From CALARM01 sp964431735 (GTDB taxonomy: Bacteria; Vulcanimicrobiota; SpSt-956; JAKJGF01), in contig CAYSLJ010000074.1 in the NCBI GenBank assembly GCA_964431735.1, forward strand, positions 1 through 34,808: a stretch of DNA of 34,808 bases, given 5' to 3'. The position numbers and the translations under genes are program-made. The notes under the pieces are model-generated. The model worked only from the letters and a program-made list of their open reading frames with translations. It was not told the DNA's origin and did not search any database. This document shows positions 23,002 to 29,619 of this stretch, one piece after another. Positions within the stretch are counted from its first letter, which is position 1; each line of letters starts with the position of its first letter.

Positions 23002-24801
23002 ATGAAGTCAAATAACAATATTGACAAAAATTTAAAAACTATTCTTTTTATATCTCTCGGATACAGTTATGGCGTAACTTTCGACAAAAGTTCCTGTTAT
23101 GTCCAGTTAGGACTGCTTTATCTCGCCACAGTGCTGAAACAGAAAGGTTATAAAGTAAGTCTCTTATACAGTGATTATCCCGATGTTGACGAAATAATCG
23201 AACAAATAAAATCCCGTCATGTCGCTGTGGCCGGATTTTATACTACTACGGAAAATATATATCGTTCCCTTAAATGTGCCGGTATGCTGAAAAAGCGTTT
23301 CCCCGATTTAATCATTATAATGGGCGGACCCCATGCGAGTGTTATGGATAAACACATACTCGAAACATATAAATATATTGATCTTATAGCAAGGGGAGAG
23401 GGGGAAAATACTGTAATTCAACTGGCAGAATATTATTTTGAAGGAAAAAATGCTCTCGAACATATAAAAGGCATAAGTTATAGAAAAAATAATGAATTTT
23501 ATCAAAACAGTGACAGTCCTTTTATAGATTCTCTGGATAATCTTCCCGTCCCCGACAGAGATTTACTGGAAGAACCTTTAAGGAGCTTTGATATTAAGTT
23601 TCCCAGGATAATAACAGGCAGAGGGTGTCCCTTTAAATGCACCTTCTGCTATGAAGGTTTTCTGGGAAGTTCCTACAGGATGAGAAGCGCCGAACATGTC
23701 CTCGATGAAATAAAATATCTTCATAAAAGAGGAGACATAAGTTATTTGAGATTTCTGGATGACACATTCACCGTAAATCCTCAGAGAACAATGAAGATCT
23801 GTAAAGGTCTCAGAGACATGTCCGAAGAGGGAACAAAATTCATATGGTTTGCAGAAGGGAGAGTCGATGTACTTTCCAGATACCCCAGACTTCTTTATGC
23901 AATGAGCCTCGCCGGTCTTGCAGTGCTTCAAATTGGTGTTGAATGTGCAGAACAGCAGGTTCTGGATATGTATCAAAAAAATATAACTCTTGAAGAGATT
24001 GAAGAAGTGGTCAGAACGTGTAATTCTGCATTGATACCTTCCGTATCCATAAATTTTATCATAGGAGGCCCTCTTGAAAGCAGAGACCTTTACAGAAAAA
24101 ATCTGGATTTTGTCAGAAAACTTATGAACCTGGCACCTGGCAGGTTGAATATAACTTCTACCCTTCTTGTGCCTTTCCCGGGAACAAAGATTATGAAAGA
24201 ACCTGAACAATTCGGCCTTAATATTACAGACAACGAATGTATAACCGGTATGACGAACGATACATGTTTCTGTGAAAATGAAACTTTAAACTGCTGTGAA
24301 ATAACAGGCATAAAGAGGGATTTTGACAGGGATGTATGGAAGATAATGGCTGAAATATCGAGAGACGTTCCATATGATATAATTTCTCAGAATTTTTCTC
24401 TCAAATCGAGCGGTATAGAAACACCATGGGCGGCACTATTCTCTGATGATACAGGTGTAAGAAGATTTTATAACCTGAAACTTCATAAGATAAACCTGTC
24501 TTTCAGCGAAGTGAAAGAAGATGATCTTCTAAATTATTACCCTTCAAGAACTTATCCCCTGTTCTATAACGAAGATAACAGGATTGTTTTACATAAGGTT
24601 TACGGAAAAGAAATTCTTGATGATACAGAAAGCAGACTCTATGAACTTTCTTCCGGTAAAAGAACGTTCAGGGAGATTCTTAATATGGCAGAAGAAGAGA
24701 AGGTATTTACGGATAGAGATTCTTCTTCAGTTTACGAAAAAGTCAAAAATTTTTATAGACTTATGGAAAAATTCTGTGCAATTATATTTCTTAAGATCTA
24801 G
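23002..24801 (+). CDS. B12-binding-type radical SAM enzyme, copy 2
   Basis: A tandem paralog of the preceding gene, 599 residues from the start chosen here. It keeps the B12-type N-terminal domain (GGPH at 108-111), the cluster cysteines Cys209/Cys213/Cys216 (GRGCPFKCTFC), the FLDDTFTV strand and a PqqD-like C-terminus (RLYELSSGKRTFREILNMA). Conservation is highest around the cluster and in the C-terminal domain. Differences concentrate in the N-terminal strands and in residues around 430-520, so the two may act on different positions or partners. The frame opens at ATG 22966, but GGAAAG precedes the ATG at 23002, and starting there aligns with copy 1. It is the last gene of the plus-strand unit and meets a convergent gene 9 bp on. 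Confidence 0.85.
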   Translation: MKSNNNIDKNLKTILFISLGYSYGVTFDKSSCYVQLGLLYLATVLKQKGYKVSLLYSDYPDVDEIIEQIKSRHVAVAGFYTTTENIYRSLKCAGMLKKRFPDLIIIMGGPHASVMDKHILETYKYIDLIARGEGENTVIQLAEYYFEGKNALEHIKGISYRKNNEFYQNSDSPFIDSLDNLPVPDRDLLEEPLRSFDIKFPRIITGRGCPFKCTFCYEGFLGSSYRMRSAEHVLDEIKYLHKRGDISYLRFLDDTFTVNPQRTMKICKGLRDMSEEGTKFIWFAEGRVDVLSRYPRLLYAMSLAGLAVLQIGVECAEQQVLDMYQKNITLEEIEEVVRTCNSALIPSVSINFIIGGPLESRDLYRKNLDFVRKLMNLAPGRLNITSTLLVPFPGTKIMKEPEQFGLNITDNECITGMTNDTCFCENETLNCCEITGIKRDFDRDVWKIMAEISRDVPYDIISQNFSLKSSGIETPWAALFSDDTGVRRFYNLKLHKINLSFSEVKEDDLLNYYPSRTYPLFYNEDNRIVLHKVYGKEILDDTESRLYELSSGKRTFREILNMAEEEKVFTDRDSSSVYEKVKNFYRLMEKFCAIIFLKI

Positions 24802-24810
24802 AAAAGTGAT

Positions 24811-25278
24811 TTAATACCATCTCTGAAGCTTATCGTAAATCTCTGACGATTTAGCAGGAAAATTATATCCTTTTTTCAATAATTCCTGATGTTTTTTCGC
24901 AGTTTTCATGTCTAATTCTCTTTCTCTCACTGAGCTATAACCATGTACATCAGATTTTTCTCTGTACTCTGAAAGGATATATTCGAAAAGTATCAATCTG
25001 CCTCTATGTAATATGGATGGTTCAAGTGTTTCAGGTTCTATTGCCATGAGTCTTTCCTGAAAATTTCGTTTTTCTTCATCGGACATTCTGTAATCAAGTA
25101 ATATCTCACAGGGTATTTCATAAATATTTTCCGCATCGAATACAAATATTTTATCTGAAGAATTTATTGTTTCCTCTTCCGTGTAATCTCTTATAAATTC
25201 TGCCGGCACAATATATAAATCACCGGAGTTGCTTGAGAGAATATAATTTTTTCCGGACAGCTCTTCCATAATATTCAT
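24811..25278 (-). CDS. Hypothetical protein, 155 aa
   Basis: Not recognised. A soluble, acidic-basic mixed protein with a beta-rich first half (NYILSSNSGDLYIVPAEFI and KIFVFDAENIYEIPCEILLD) and a helical second half (ERELDMKTAKKHQELLKKGY), ending in aromatic residues. It has no signal peptide, membrane helix or catalytic motif. The ATG follows a strong GGGGAGG. It converges with the second radical SAM gene with a 9-bp gap, and a terminator lies between it and the upstream secreted-protein gene, so it likely has its own promoter. Confidence 0.6.
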   Translation of the reverse strand: MNIMEELSGKNYILSSNSGDLYIVPAEFIRDYTEEETINSSDKIFVFDAENIYEIPCEILLDYRMSDEEKRNFQERLMAIEPETLEPSILHRGRLILFEYILSEYREKSDVHGYSSVRERELDMKTAKKHQELLKKGYNFPAKSSEIYDKLQRWY

Positions 25279-25306
25279 ATTGAAAAACCTCCCCTTATAT
25301 AGATAT

Positions 25307-25338
25307 AAAAAAATGGCGAGTCACCTCACCATTTTTTT
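25307..25338 (-). terminator. Terminator of the 136-aa secreted protein gene
   Basis: AAAAAAATGGCGAG pairs with CTCACCATTTTTTT (one G-T type mismatch) around the loop TCAC, giving an A-stem-T structure. It sits just past the stop at 25344 on the minus strand. Confidence 0.8.
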
Positions 25339-25343
25339 ATTCT

Positions 25344-25754
25344 TTATTCTTCTTTAATCTGAATGTCATCTATTTTCCATGTGCCTTTTTCATAAACCAT
25401 ATAGGCTTTCCCCCTGTAATAAGCTCTGTGGAGAGATCCTTTGGAGTTATAATCTTCCGAATAGATTCTCAGCTTTACGACTGCTTCGTAACCGTCATTA
25501 CTTATAACATGTCTGTCAGTCAGTTCAATAGTATAGTTGTTTTCCCAGTTGTCATAAAACCACCCGTAAGAATGGTTTGTTCTCCATCTGTTACTTCTCA
25601 GGGCATAGGCAGCTTTAAAATCCCTTCCGGATATAGCCTGATAGTGTCTGTCCAGCACTGCCATTATGTCATAATCTTCATCTCCTCCGTATGAAATAGA
25701 TGCAGTTAATATAAAGAATAACAGAAGAACGGATAATAGAGAAATTTTTTTCAT
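25344..25754 (-). CDS. Secreted NTF2-like small protein
   Basis: A 136-residue protein with a clear Sec signal peptide (KKISLLSVLLLFFILTASIS, cleavage probably after about residue 22). The mature part begins with a helix DIMAVLDRHYQAISGRDFKA, typical of NTF2/SnoaL-like cone folds (compare DUF4440-type proteins), and continues with a curved sheet (EAVVKLRIYSED, YYRGKAYMVYEKGTWKIDDI). These domains often bind small ligands or stabilise other proteins; no catalytic residues can be assigned. The ATG follows GGGAGGTG. It is followed by its own terminator and preceded by mnmA on the same strand, 57 bp away. Confidence 0.7.
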   Translation of the reverse strand: MKKISLLSVLLLFFILTASISYGGDEDYDIMAVLDRHYQAISGRDFKAAYALRSNRWRTNHSYGWFYDNWENNYTIELTDRHVISNDGYEAVVKLRIYSEDYNSKGSLHRAYYRGKAYMVYEKGTWKIDDIQIKEE

Positions 25755-25811
25755 TTGCTCACCTCCCTTATTATGAAAATATTTCTATGAATGTTAAGAA
25801 AAATCCTTCTC

Positions 25812-26891
25812 TTATTCTATAATGCCTCCTCCGACTACGGAATCTCCTTCGTACATGACAAAAGATTGTCCTCCACATACAGCCCAGACCGGTTCGAGAA
25901 AAATTACTTTATATTTTCCTTCACCCGGTTCTTTTAACAGACATGTCTCGAGTTTTCCCCTGTATCTTATCCTTCCTTTCAGCAAAGCCTTTTCATCCGG
26001 CATGTATATGAAATTTGCATCGGAAAAAACAAGTTCTTTTCTGTAAAGTTCTTCCCTGGTGCCGAGTGTTATTTCATTTTTAAGTGTATCTATGGAAGTG
26101 ACATAAAGGCGTTCTTTATAGGATACGGCGAGTCCTCTCCTCTGTCCTATCGTGTAAAAAGGGAACCCTTTATGTGTTCCTATGATTTCTCCGTAACTGT
26201 TCAGAAAATTTCCTTCTGAAATCTTTACTCCTCTGGACTGTAAAAATGTCCTGTAATTATTGTCAGGAATAAAGCATATTTCCTGACTTTCCGGTTTTTC
26301 AGAAACTTTAATATTGTACCGGGCCAGTTTTTCTTTTACTTCTTCTTTTTTCATTTCTCCCAGGGGAAATAAAGTTTTAGACAGGCTTTCCTGTGTCAGA
26401 GCCCATAGATAATAAGATTGATCCTTATCTTTATCAATACCGCATTTAAGGAGAAATCTTTGTTTCTCTCTCGAATAACAGACTCTGGCATAATGGCCTG
26501 TGGCCAGAAAATCTGCACCGTAAGAAATAATTTTTTTCAGAAGAAACTTCCACTTTATGGCACTGTTACATACAATACATGGATTGGGAGTAAGTCCTGT
26601 TCTGTAACCATTTACAAAATAATCTATTACATCTTTTTGAAAAACCTCTGAACCATCTATTACCAGATGGGAAACACCAAGACCGGAACATATGGCTTTT
26701 GCATCTTTGATTGCCTCAAGGGAACAGCAGGATTTTGGAGAATATGGAGTGTCTCCATAACAGAAGAGTTTTAATGTTACACCGAATACATCATAACCTT
26801 CTTCTTTTAATTTTATGAGAGCATAGGAACTGTCTGTTCCTCCGCTCATTGCAACGGCTACGGTTTGTTTCATGTTAATGAAATTCTTCAT
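25812..26891 (-). CDS. mnmA: tRNA-specific 2-thiouridylase MnmA
   Basis: A 359-residue enzyme that thiolates U34 of tRNAs for Lys, Glu and Gln, using ATP to activate the base and a persulfide sulfur. The PP-loop AMSGGTDSSYAL is at about 14-25. The catalytic cysteines are Cys105 (TPNPCIVCN) and Cys206 (PESQEICFIPD). The motif CCSLEAIKDAK, TGHYAR and GQRRGL are also present, and the C-terminal beta-barrel is complete (VFLEPVWAVCGGQSFVMYEG). The start is uncertain between residue 1 and Met7 (MKQTVAVAMSGG); neither has a good ribosome binding site. The start codon lies only four bases beyond the hairpin 26896-26927, which also follows the upstream lipoprotein gene. Confidence 0.95.
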   Translation of the reverse strand: MKNFINMKQTVAVAMSGGTDSSYALIKLKEEGYDVFGVTLKLFCYGDTPYSPKSCCSLEAIKDAKAICSGLGVSHLVIDGSEVFQKDVIDYFVNGYRTGLTPNPCIVCNSAIKWKFLLKKIISYGADFLATGHYARVCYSREKQRFLLKCGIDKDKDQSYYLWALTQESLSKTLFPLGEMKKEEVKEKLARYNIKVSEKPESQEICFIPDNNYRTFLQSRGVKISEGNFLNSYGEIIGTHKGFPFYTIGQRRGLAVSYKERLYVTSIDTLKNEITLGTREELYRKELVFSDANFIYMPDEKALLKGRIRYRGKLETCLLKEPGEGKYKVIFLEPVWAVCGGQSFVMYEGDSVVGGGIIE

Positions 26892-26895
26892 TAAC

Positions 26896-26927
26896 AGATA
26901 AAGCCCTTCCGAAGAAGGGCTTTATCT
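26896..26927 (-). terminator. Perfect 14-bp hairpin between lipoprotein gene and mnmA
   Basis: AGATAAAGCCCTTC pairs perfectly with GAAGGGCTTTATCT around CGAA (TTCG on the minus strand). It ends the lipoprotein transcript and resembles the terminator at 8498-8527, but it lacks a T run after the stem and ends four bases before the mnmA start codon. It may therefore also control mnmA. Confidence 0.7.
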
Positions 26928-26941
26928 GAAAGATTATTTAC

Positions 26942-28297
26942 TTATATCGGGAGTATAGCTTCATAAGGATCACTCTGCTGACCTTCCTGTGTTGTTACTA
27001 CTACGGTATAGGTTCCACCTCCAGGGTGTGTGATAGTTATTGTATTCATCCCCCAGGTTATTACTGTCATAGGGGTACCGTTAAATGTTACTGTACCTCC
27101 AGGAGGAAAACCAAAATTCATTCCATTAATAAGCACCTCGGACCCTCCAGGCGCTACATGATCTATAACAGGTTTTGGAGGTGTAGGCGTACTGGTTGGA
27201 GTAGATGTCGGAGTCGGTGTAAGTGTGGGGCCGCCCGATGTTGCAGTTGGTGTGGGAGTAAAAGTAGGTCCACCCGGTGTCATAGTCGGAGTCGGTGTAA
27301 GTGTGGGTCCCCCCGGTGTTACAGTGGGAGTAAGTGTGGGCCCCCCAGGTGTTATAGTAGGAGTAGGCGGAATATCTGTCGGGATTACAGTTGGTATGAC
27401 CTGCAAAAGAACAATATTAACCTCTACCTGTCCTCCTGCAGGGACTGTTGCCTGTGCAGAGCCTTCTTGTTTATTTGTTTCATCCTTTGCTTTTACTGTT
27501 ACAGAGGTGGCAGGTATGGAAGGCATGGAGTAATGACCGGTGTTATCTGTTCTGGTATATAGGCTGGAACCTTCAACGCTGACATATACATTTACAACGG
27601 GGTTATTATTGTATGTTACTGTACCATAAATGGTACCTGTCCCTTCTGCTACAGTAACAGGCACTTCTACAGAATTTCCTCCGCTTGTTGCTTTTACAGA
27701 ACCGGTACCTGCTTTTTTTGCTGTAAAGATACCATTTGAATCTATATTACCTATATCGCCATTTACAGACCATGTGATAGAAGGTATAACTATAGTTCCT
27801 TCATTGCCTGTACCATAGGCACTGAACTGGAATGTTCCTCCTATGCCGAGTGAAGATAGCAATTTTTCAGGTGTAATTTTTAAATCTTTGAACTGTGCAG
27901 GATTTGCATTCGGGTCTGCTACAGGTACATCCTGGCTTATAGATATATAGGACGGATGTTCTACTGTAAGTGTATTGATTCCTGCGGGGAGGCCTGTAAT
28001 ATAAAAACTCCCATCTGATTTTGTAGTGACCGATGTGCCTGCTATGGTTACCGTAGCATTGGAACCTGCCCCGTAACCTGCCGGAGGATTATTGGTATAT
28101 AACATTATCATACCGGGATGTTTCCCTGTCTGGGAGCTTTCTATTTTTCCATCTCCTAAAAATGGAATAAACACAAAACCTCCCTGGGAACCGAATACTG
28201 AAGAAATAAGTGCTACTAAAGCACCACATCCATAGAAGGTGATTGAAATTGAACAGATAAAAAATAAGATTAGAGAAGGCAGAAGATACTTTTTCAG
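26942..28297 (-). CDS. Lipoprotein with Ig-like/TIG domains; CTG start
   Basis: A paralog of the protein at 8540-10039. The frame has no ATG, GTG or TTG before a GTG at 28174, inside the conserved GGFVFIPFLGD block. Reading upstream to CTG 28297 restores 41 residues: KKYLLPSLILFFICSISI, then FYG-Cys24, then GALVALISSVFGSQGGF, which match the paralog. AAAGGAGG lies 7 bases before this CTG, as it does before the paralog's TTG. The full product is 451 residues: signal peptide with lipobox-like FYGC, a regulatory-like domain, an Ig-like domain, a second regulatory-like domain, a Thr/Pro/Gly linker of TPTPTMTPGGPTFTP-type repeats, and one IPT/TIG domain. The linker is longer than in the paralog, and one TIG is missing. 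Probably surface-anchored. Confidence 0.8.
   Translation of the reverse strand: MKKYLLPSLILFFICSISITFYGCGALVALISSVFGSQGGFVFIPFLGDGKIESSQTGKHPGMIMLYTNNPPAGYGAGSNATVTIAGTSVTTKSDGSFYITGLPAGINTLTVEHPSYISISQDVPVADPNANPAQFKDLKITPEKLLSSLGIGGTFQFSAYGTGNEGTIVIPSITWSVNGDIGNIDSNGIFTAKKAGTGSVKATSGGNSVEVPVTVAEGTGTIYGTVTYNNNPVVNVYVSVEGSSLYTRTDNTGHYSMPSIPATSVTVKAKDETNKQEGSAQATVPAGGQVEVNIVLLQVIPTVIPTDIPPTPTITPGGPTLTPTVTPGGPTLTPTPTMTPGGPTFTPTPTATSGGPTLTPTPTSTPTSTPTPPKPVIDHVAPGGSEVLINGMNFGFPPGGTVTFNGTPMTVITWGMNTITITHPGGGTYTVVVTTQEGQQSDPYEAILPI
27186..27385. repeat. In-frame tandem repeats coding the Thr/Pro/Gly linker
   Basis: Imperfect units of about 30-40 bp (with GTGTGGGCCCCCC and GTAGGAGTCGGTGTAAG variants) encode repeats of TPGGPTLTPTPT within the lipoprotein. 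Such arrays change length easily without breaking the frame, so this is a likely site of linker-length variation. Confidence 0.75.
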
Positions 28298-28304
28298 AAA
28301 AATT

Positions 28305-28312
28305 CCTCCTTT
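28305..28312 (-). promoter_or_regulatory. Ribosome binding site that decides a CTG start
   Basis: AAAGGAGG on the minus strand, 7 bases before CTG 28297. The paralogous gene has AAGGAGG 7 bases before its TTG. The in-frame TAA a few codons upstream excludes an earlier start. Confidence 0.75.
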
Positions 28313-28324
28313 GTTATTTTTTTA

Positions 28325-28369
28325 GAGCTTATCCGGAAAATCATCAGAGCCCTTCCGTCGGATAGGCAC
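28325..28369. mobile_element. Minimal MITE-like element, group IV (45 bp)
   Basis: Left end GAGCTTATCCGGAAAA; right end on the opposite strand GTGCCTATCCGACGGAAG; TTA flanks at 28322-28324 and 28370-28372. The left end equals the start of the remnant at 892. This is the shortest element seen and has no heptamer core. Confidence 0.55.
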
Positions 28370-28523
28370 TTATATGATCCTGAATAAAAGATTCTTTATA
28401 TATTTTTTTAATTCCTTTATTTTTTTAATAAAAGTGAATAATAAAGAAAATTTATTTATCATTGATTTATTACGGCAACAGGTAAAAGAGGTTGGAACTG
28501 TACCTGGGAAAACTATAAATAGT

Positions 28524-28543
28524 GAGTAGTGAATAGTGATTTA
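28524..28543. repeat. GTGAGTA/GTGAATA heptamers
   Basis: GTGAGTA, GTGAATA and a partial third word in 7-bp register, the same word family as the array at 22864-22919. Confidence 0.6.
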
Positions 28544-28706
28544 ATAAAACCTATTAACCACTCACCAACAGCCATGACCGATCTGGTTACAATGAAGAAT
28601 GAGAATTTGTTTCTCCTGTTACGCATTAAAATTCTCATATAAATAATTTATAAATGGTTACGAATTTACCTGTCTCGGTAATTAGAATATGATTACCGTG
28701 AAAAAA

Positions 28707-29408
28707 TTACAGTCCTATTCCATCCGGTAAAGGCGGGGTAATATTACAGGTTTTATTATCTTTTATTAATTCTTCAGCCTTTTCTATATAGGGAAACCAT
28801 TTATTTTTTTTCTTTTCCTTATCTTTCCAGATTTTTTCTGCAATTTTTTTAGCCATGTCAAGTGATACTCTGGCTTTACTATTCATTCCTTTTAAACAAT
28901 AATAGGAACCGAGGTATATATAAGCTTCCGGGAATTTTCTTTTTATCTGCGTGGCTTTAATTAAATTACTTTCTGTTTTTTTACCGAGATCTTCTATGAA
29001 ATTACTGTCACTCGTTCCAATTCTATTCTCATATATATACCAGTGATAGCAGGTAACACCCATAAAAAAATAAGCGTCACTGCAATTTTTATTCTGTTTT
29101 ATTGCTTCATCGAAAGATTTTATTGCGTTTTTGAAACTTATTTCAGCACCCTGATTTGCTTTTACCATTTTATTTATACCGTCAACCATTTCACCGGTAC
29201 CCTGGGTAACTCTGCCTGTACTCATACTTTCTTTTATGATTCTGTCGCCGAGCCAGCAGCCGAATAATAGCATAATACCTATAACCGATACAGTTATAAT
29301 TTTAAGTTTCTTCGCAGGTTTTTCTATTTGCTCTCCCATTTTTAAAAATTCTTCATCACTATAATCGTACCTGTTACCATGAGAAAAATCACTTTTTGTT
29401 TCTTTCAT
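28707..29408 (-). CDS. Membrane-anchored TPR-like protein
   Basis: A 233-residue protein. A polar N-terminus of about 35 residues is followed by one membrane helix (36-54, IITVSVIGIMLLFGCWLGD), so it is probably anchored with the C-terminal part outside the cytoplasm. Residues 90-215 are helical with TPR-like pairs (AIKSFDEAIKQNKNCSDAYF, FPEAYIYLGSYYCLKGMNSK). Two or three divergent TPRs are plausible. The ATG follows GAAGGAGGT. It diverges from the TPR-kinase gene; a shared function is only suggested by position and fold. Confidence 0.65.
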   Translation of the reverse strand: MKETKSDFSHGNRYDYSDEEFLKMGEQIEKPAKKLKIITVSVIGIMLLFGCWLGDRIIKESMSTGRVTQGTGEMVDGINKMVKANQGAEISFKNAIKSFDEAIKQNKNCSDAYFFMGVTCYHWYIYENRIGTSDSNFIEDLGKKTESNLIKATQIKRKFPEAYIYLGSYYCLKGMNSKARVSLDMAKKIAEKIWKDKEKKKNKWFPYIEKAEELIKDNKTCNITPPLPDGIGL

Positions 29409-29558
29409 ACAGTTACCTCCTTCGTGTGCTGATTTTACTAATATATTCTATTTGATTGAAAAATATCCTTCCATGTAATATTAAATCTTTAACCTTTATA
29501 TAAGCAGGATATTTTGAAGGGATAAAAGAAATTTAGAGAGAAAATAAAGCATAATCTA

Positions 29559-29578
29559 AACAGGATTACTGACCTGTT
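29559..29578. repeat. Small hairpin in the TPR-kinase leader
   Basis: AACAGG pairs with CCTGTT around an 8-nt loop in the divergent gap 29409-29619. Nothing else in that gap is supportable beyond AT-rich sequence with no clear promoter. Confidence 0.35.
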
Positions 29579-29619
29579 GTTAATGATTTTTCTCTTTTTG
29601 ATGAGAGTTTATAGTAATA

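Larger units (their letters stand above)
28298..28706. other. Gene-free region upstream of the CTG-start lipoprotein gene
   Basis: No gene is supported. It holds the ribosome binding site of the lipoprotein gene, a tiny TTA-flanked element (28325-28369), a fragment resembling the group III end (GGCAACAGGTAAAAGAGGTT near 28476), a GTGAGTA/GTGAATA array (28524-28543) and a stretch near 28587 similar to one near 3610. Confidence 0.65.

Noticed and set aside
23578..24210. Minus-strand open frame of 210 codons opposite the second radical SAM gene
   Set aside because: It lies wholly inside a strongly supported gene; the first radical SAM paralog has no equivalent long antisense frame.
27026..27562. 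Plus-strand open frame of 178 codons rich in Cys, Arg and Ser
   Set aside because: It is the antisense of the repetitive Thr/Pro/Gly linker of the lipoprotein; the composition is a by-product of that repeat and no ribosome site precedes it.
28174..28174. GTG at this position as the start of the second lipoprotein
   Set aside because: It lies within a block conserved with the paralog, has no ribosome site, and would remove the signal peptide and lipobox.
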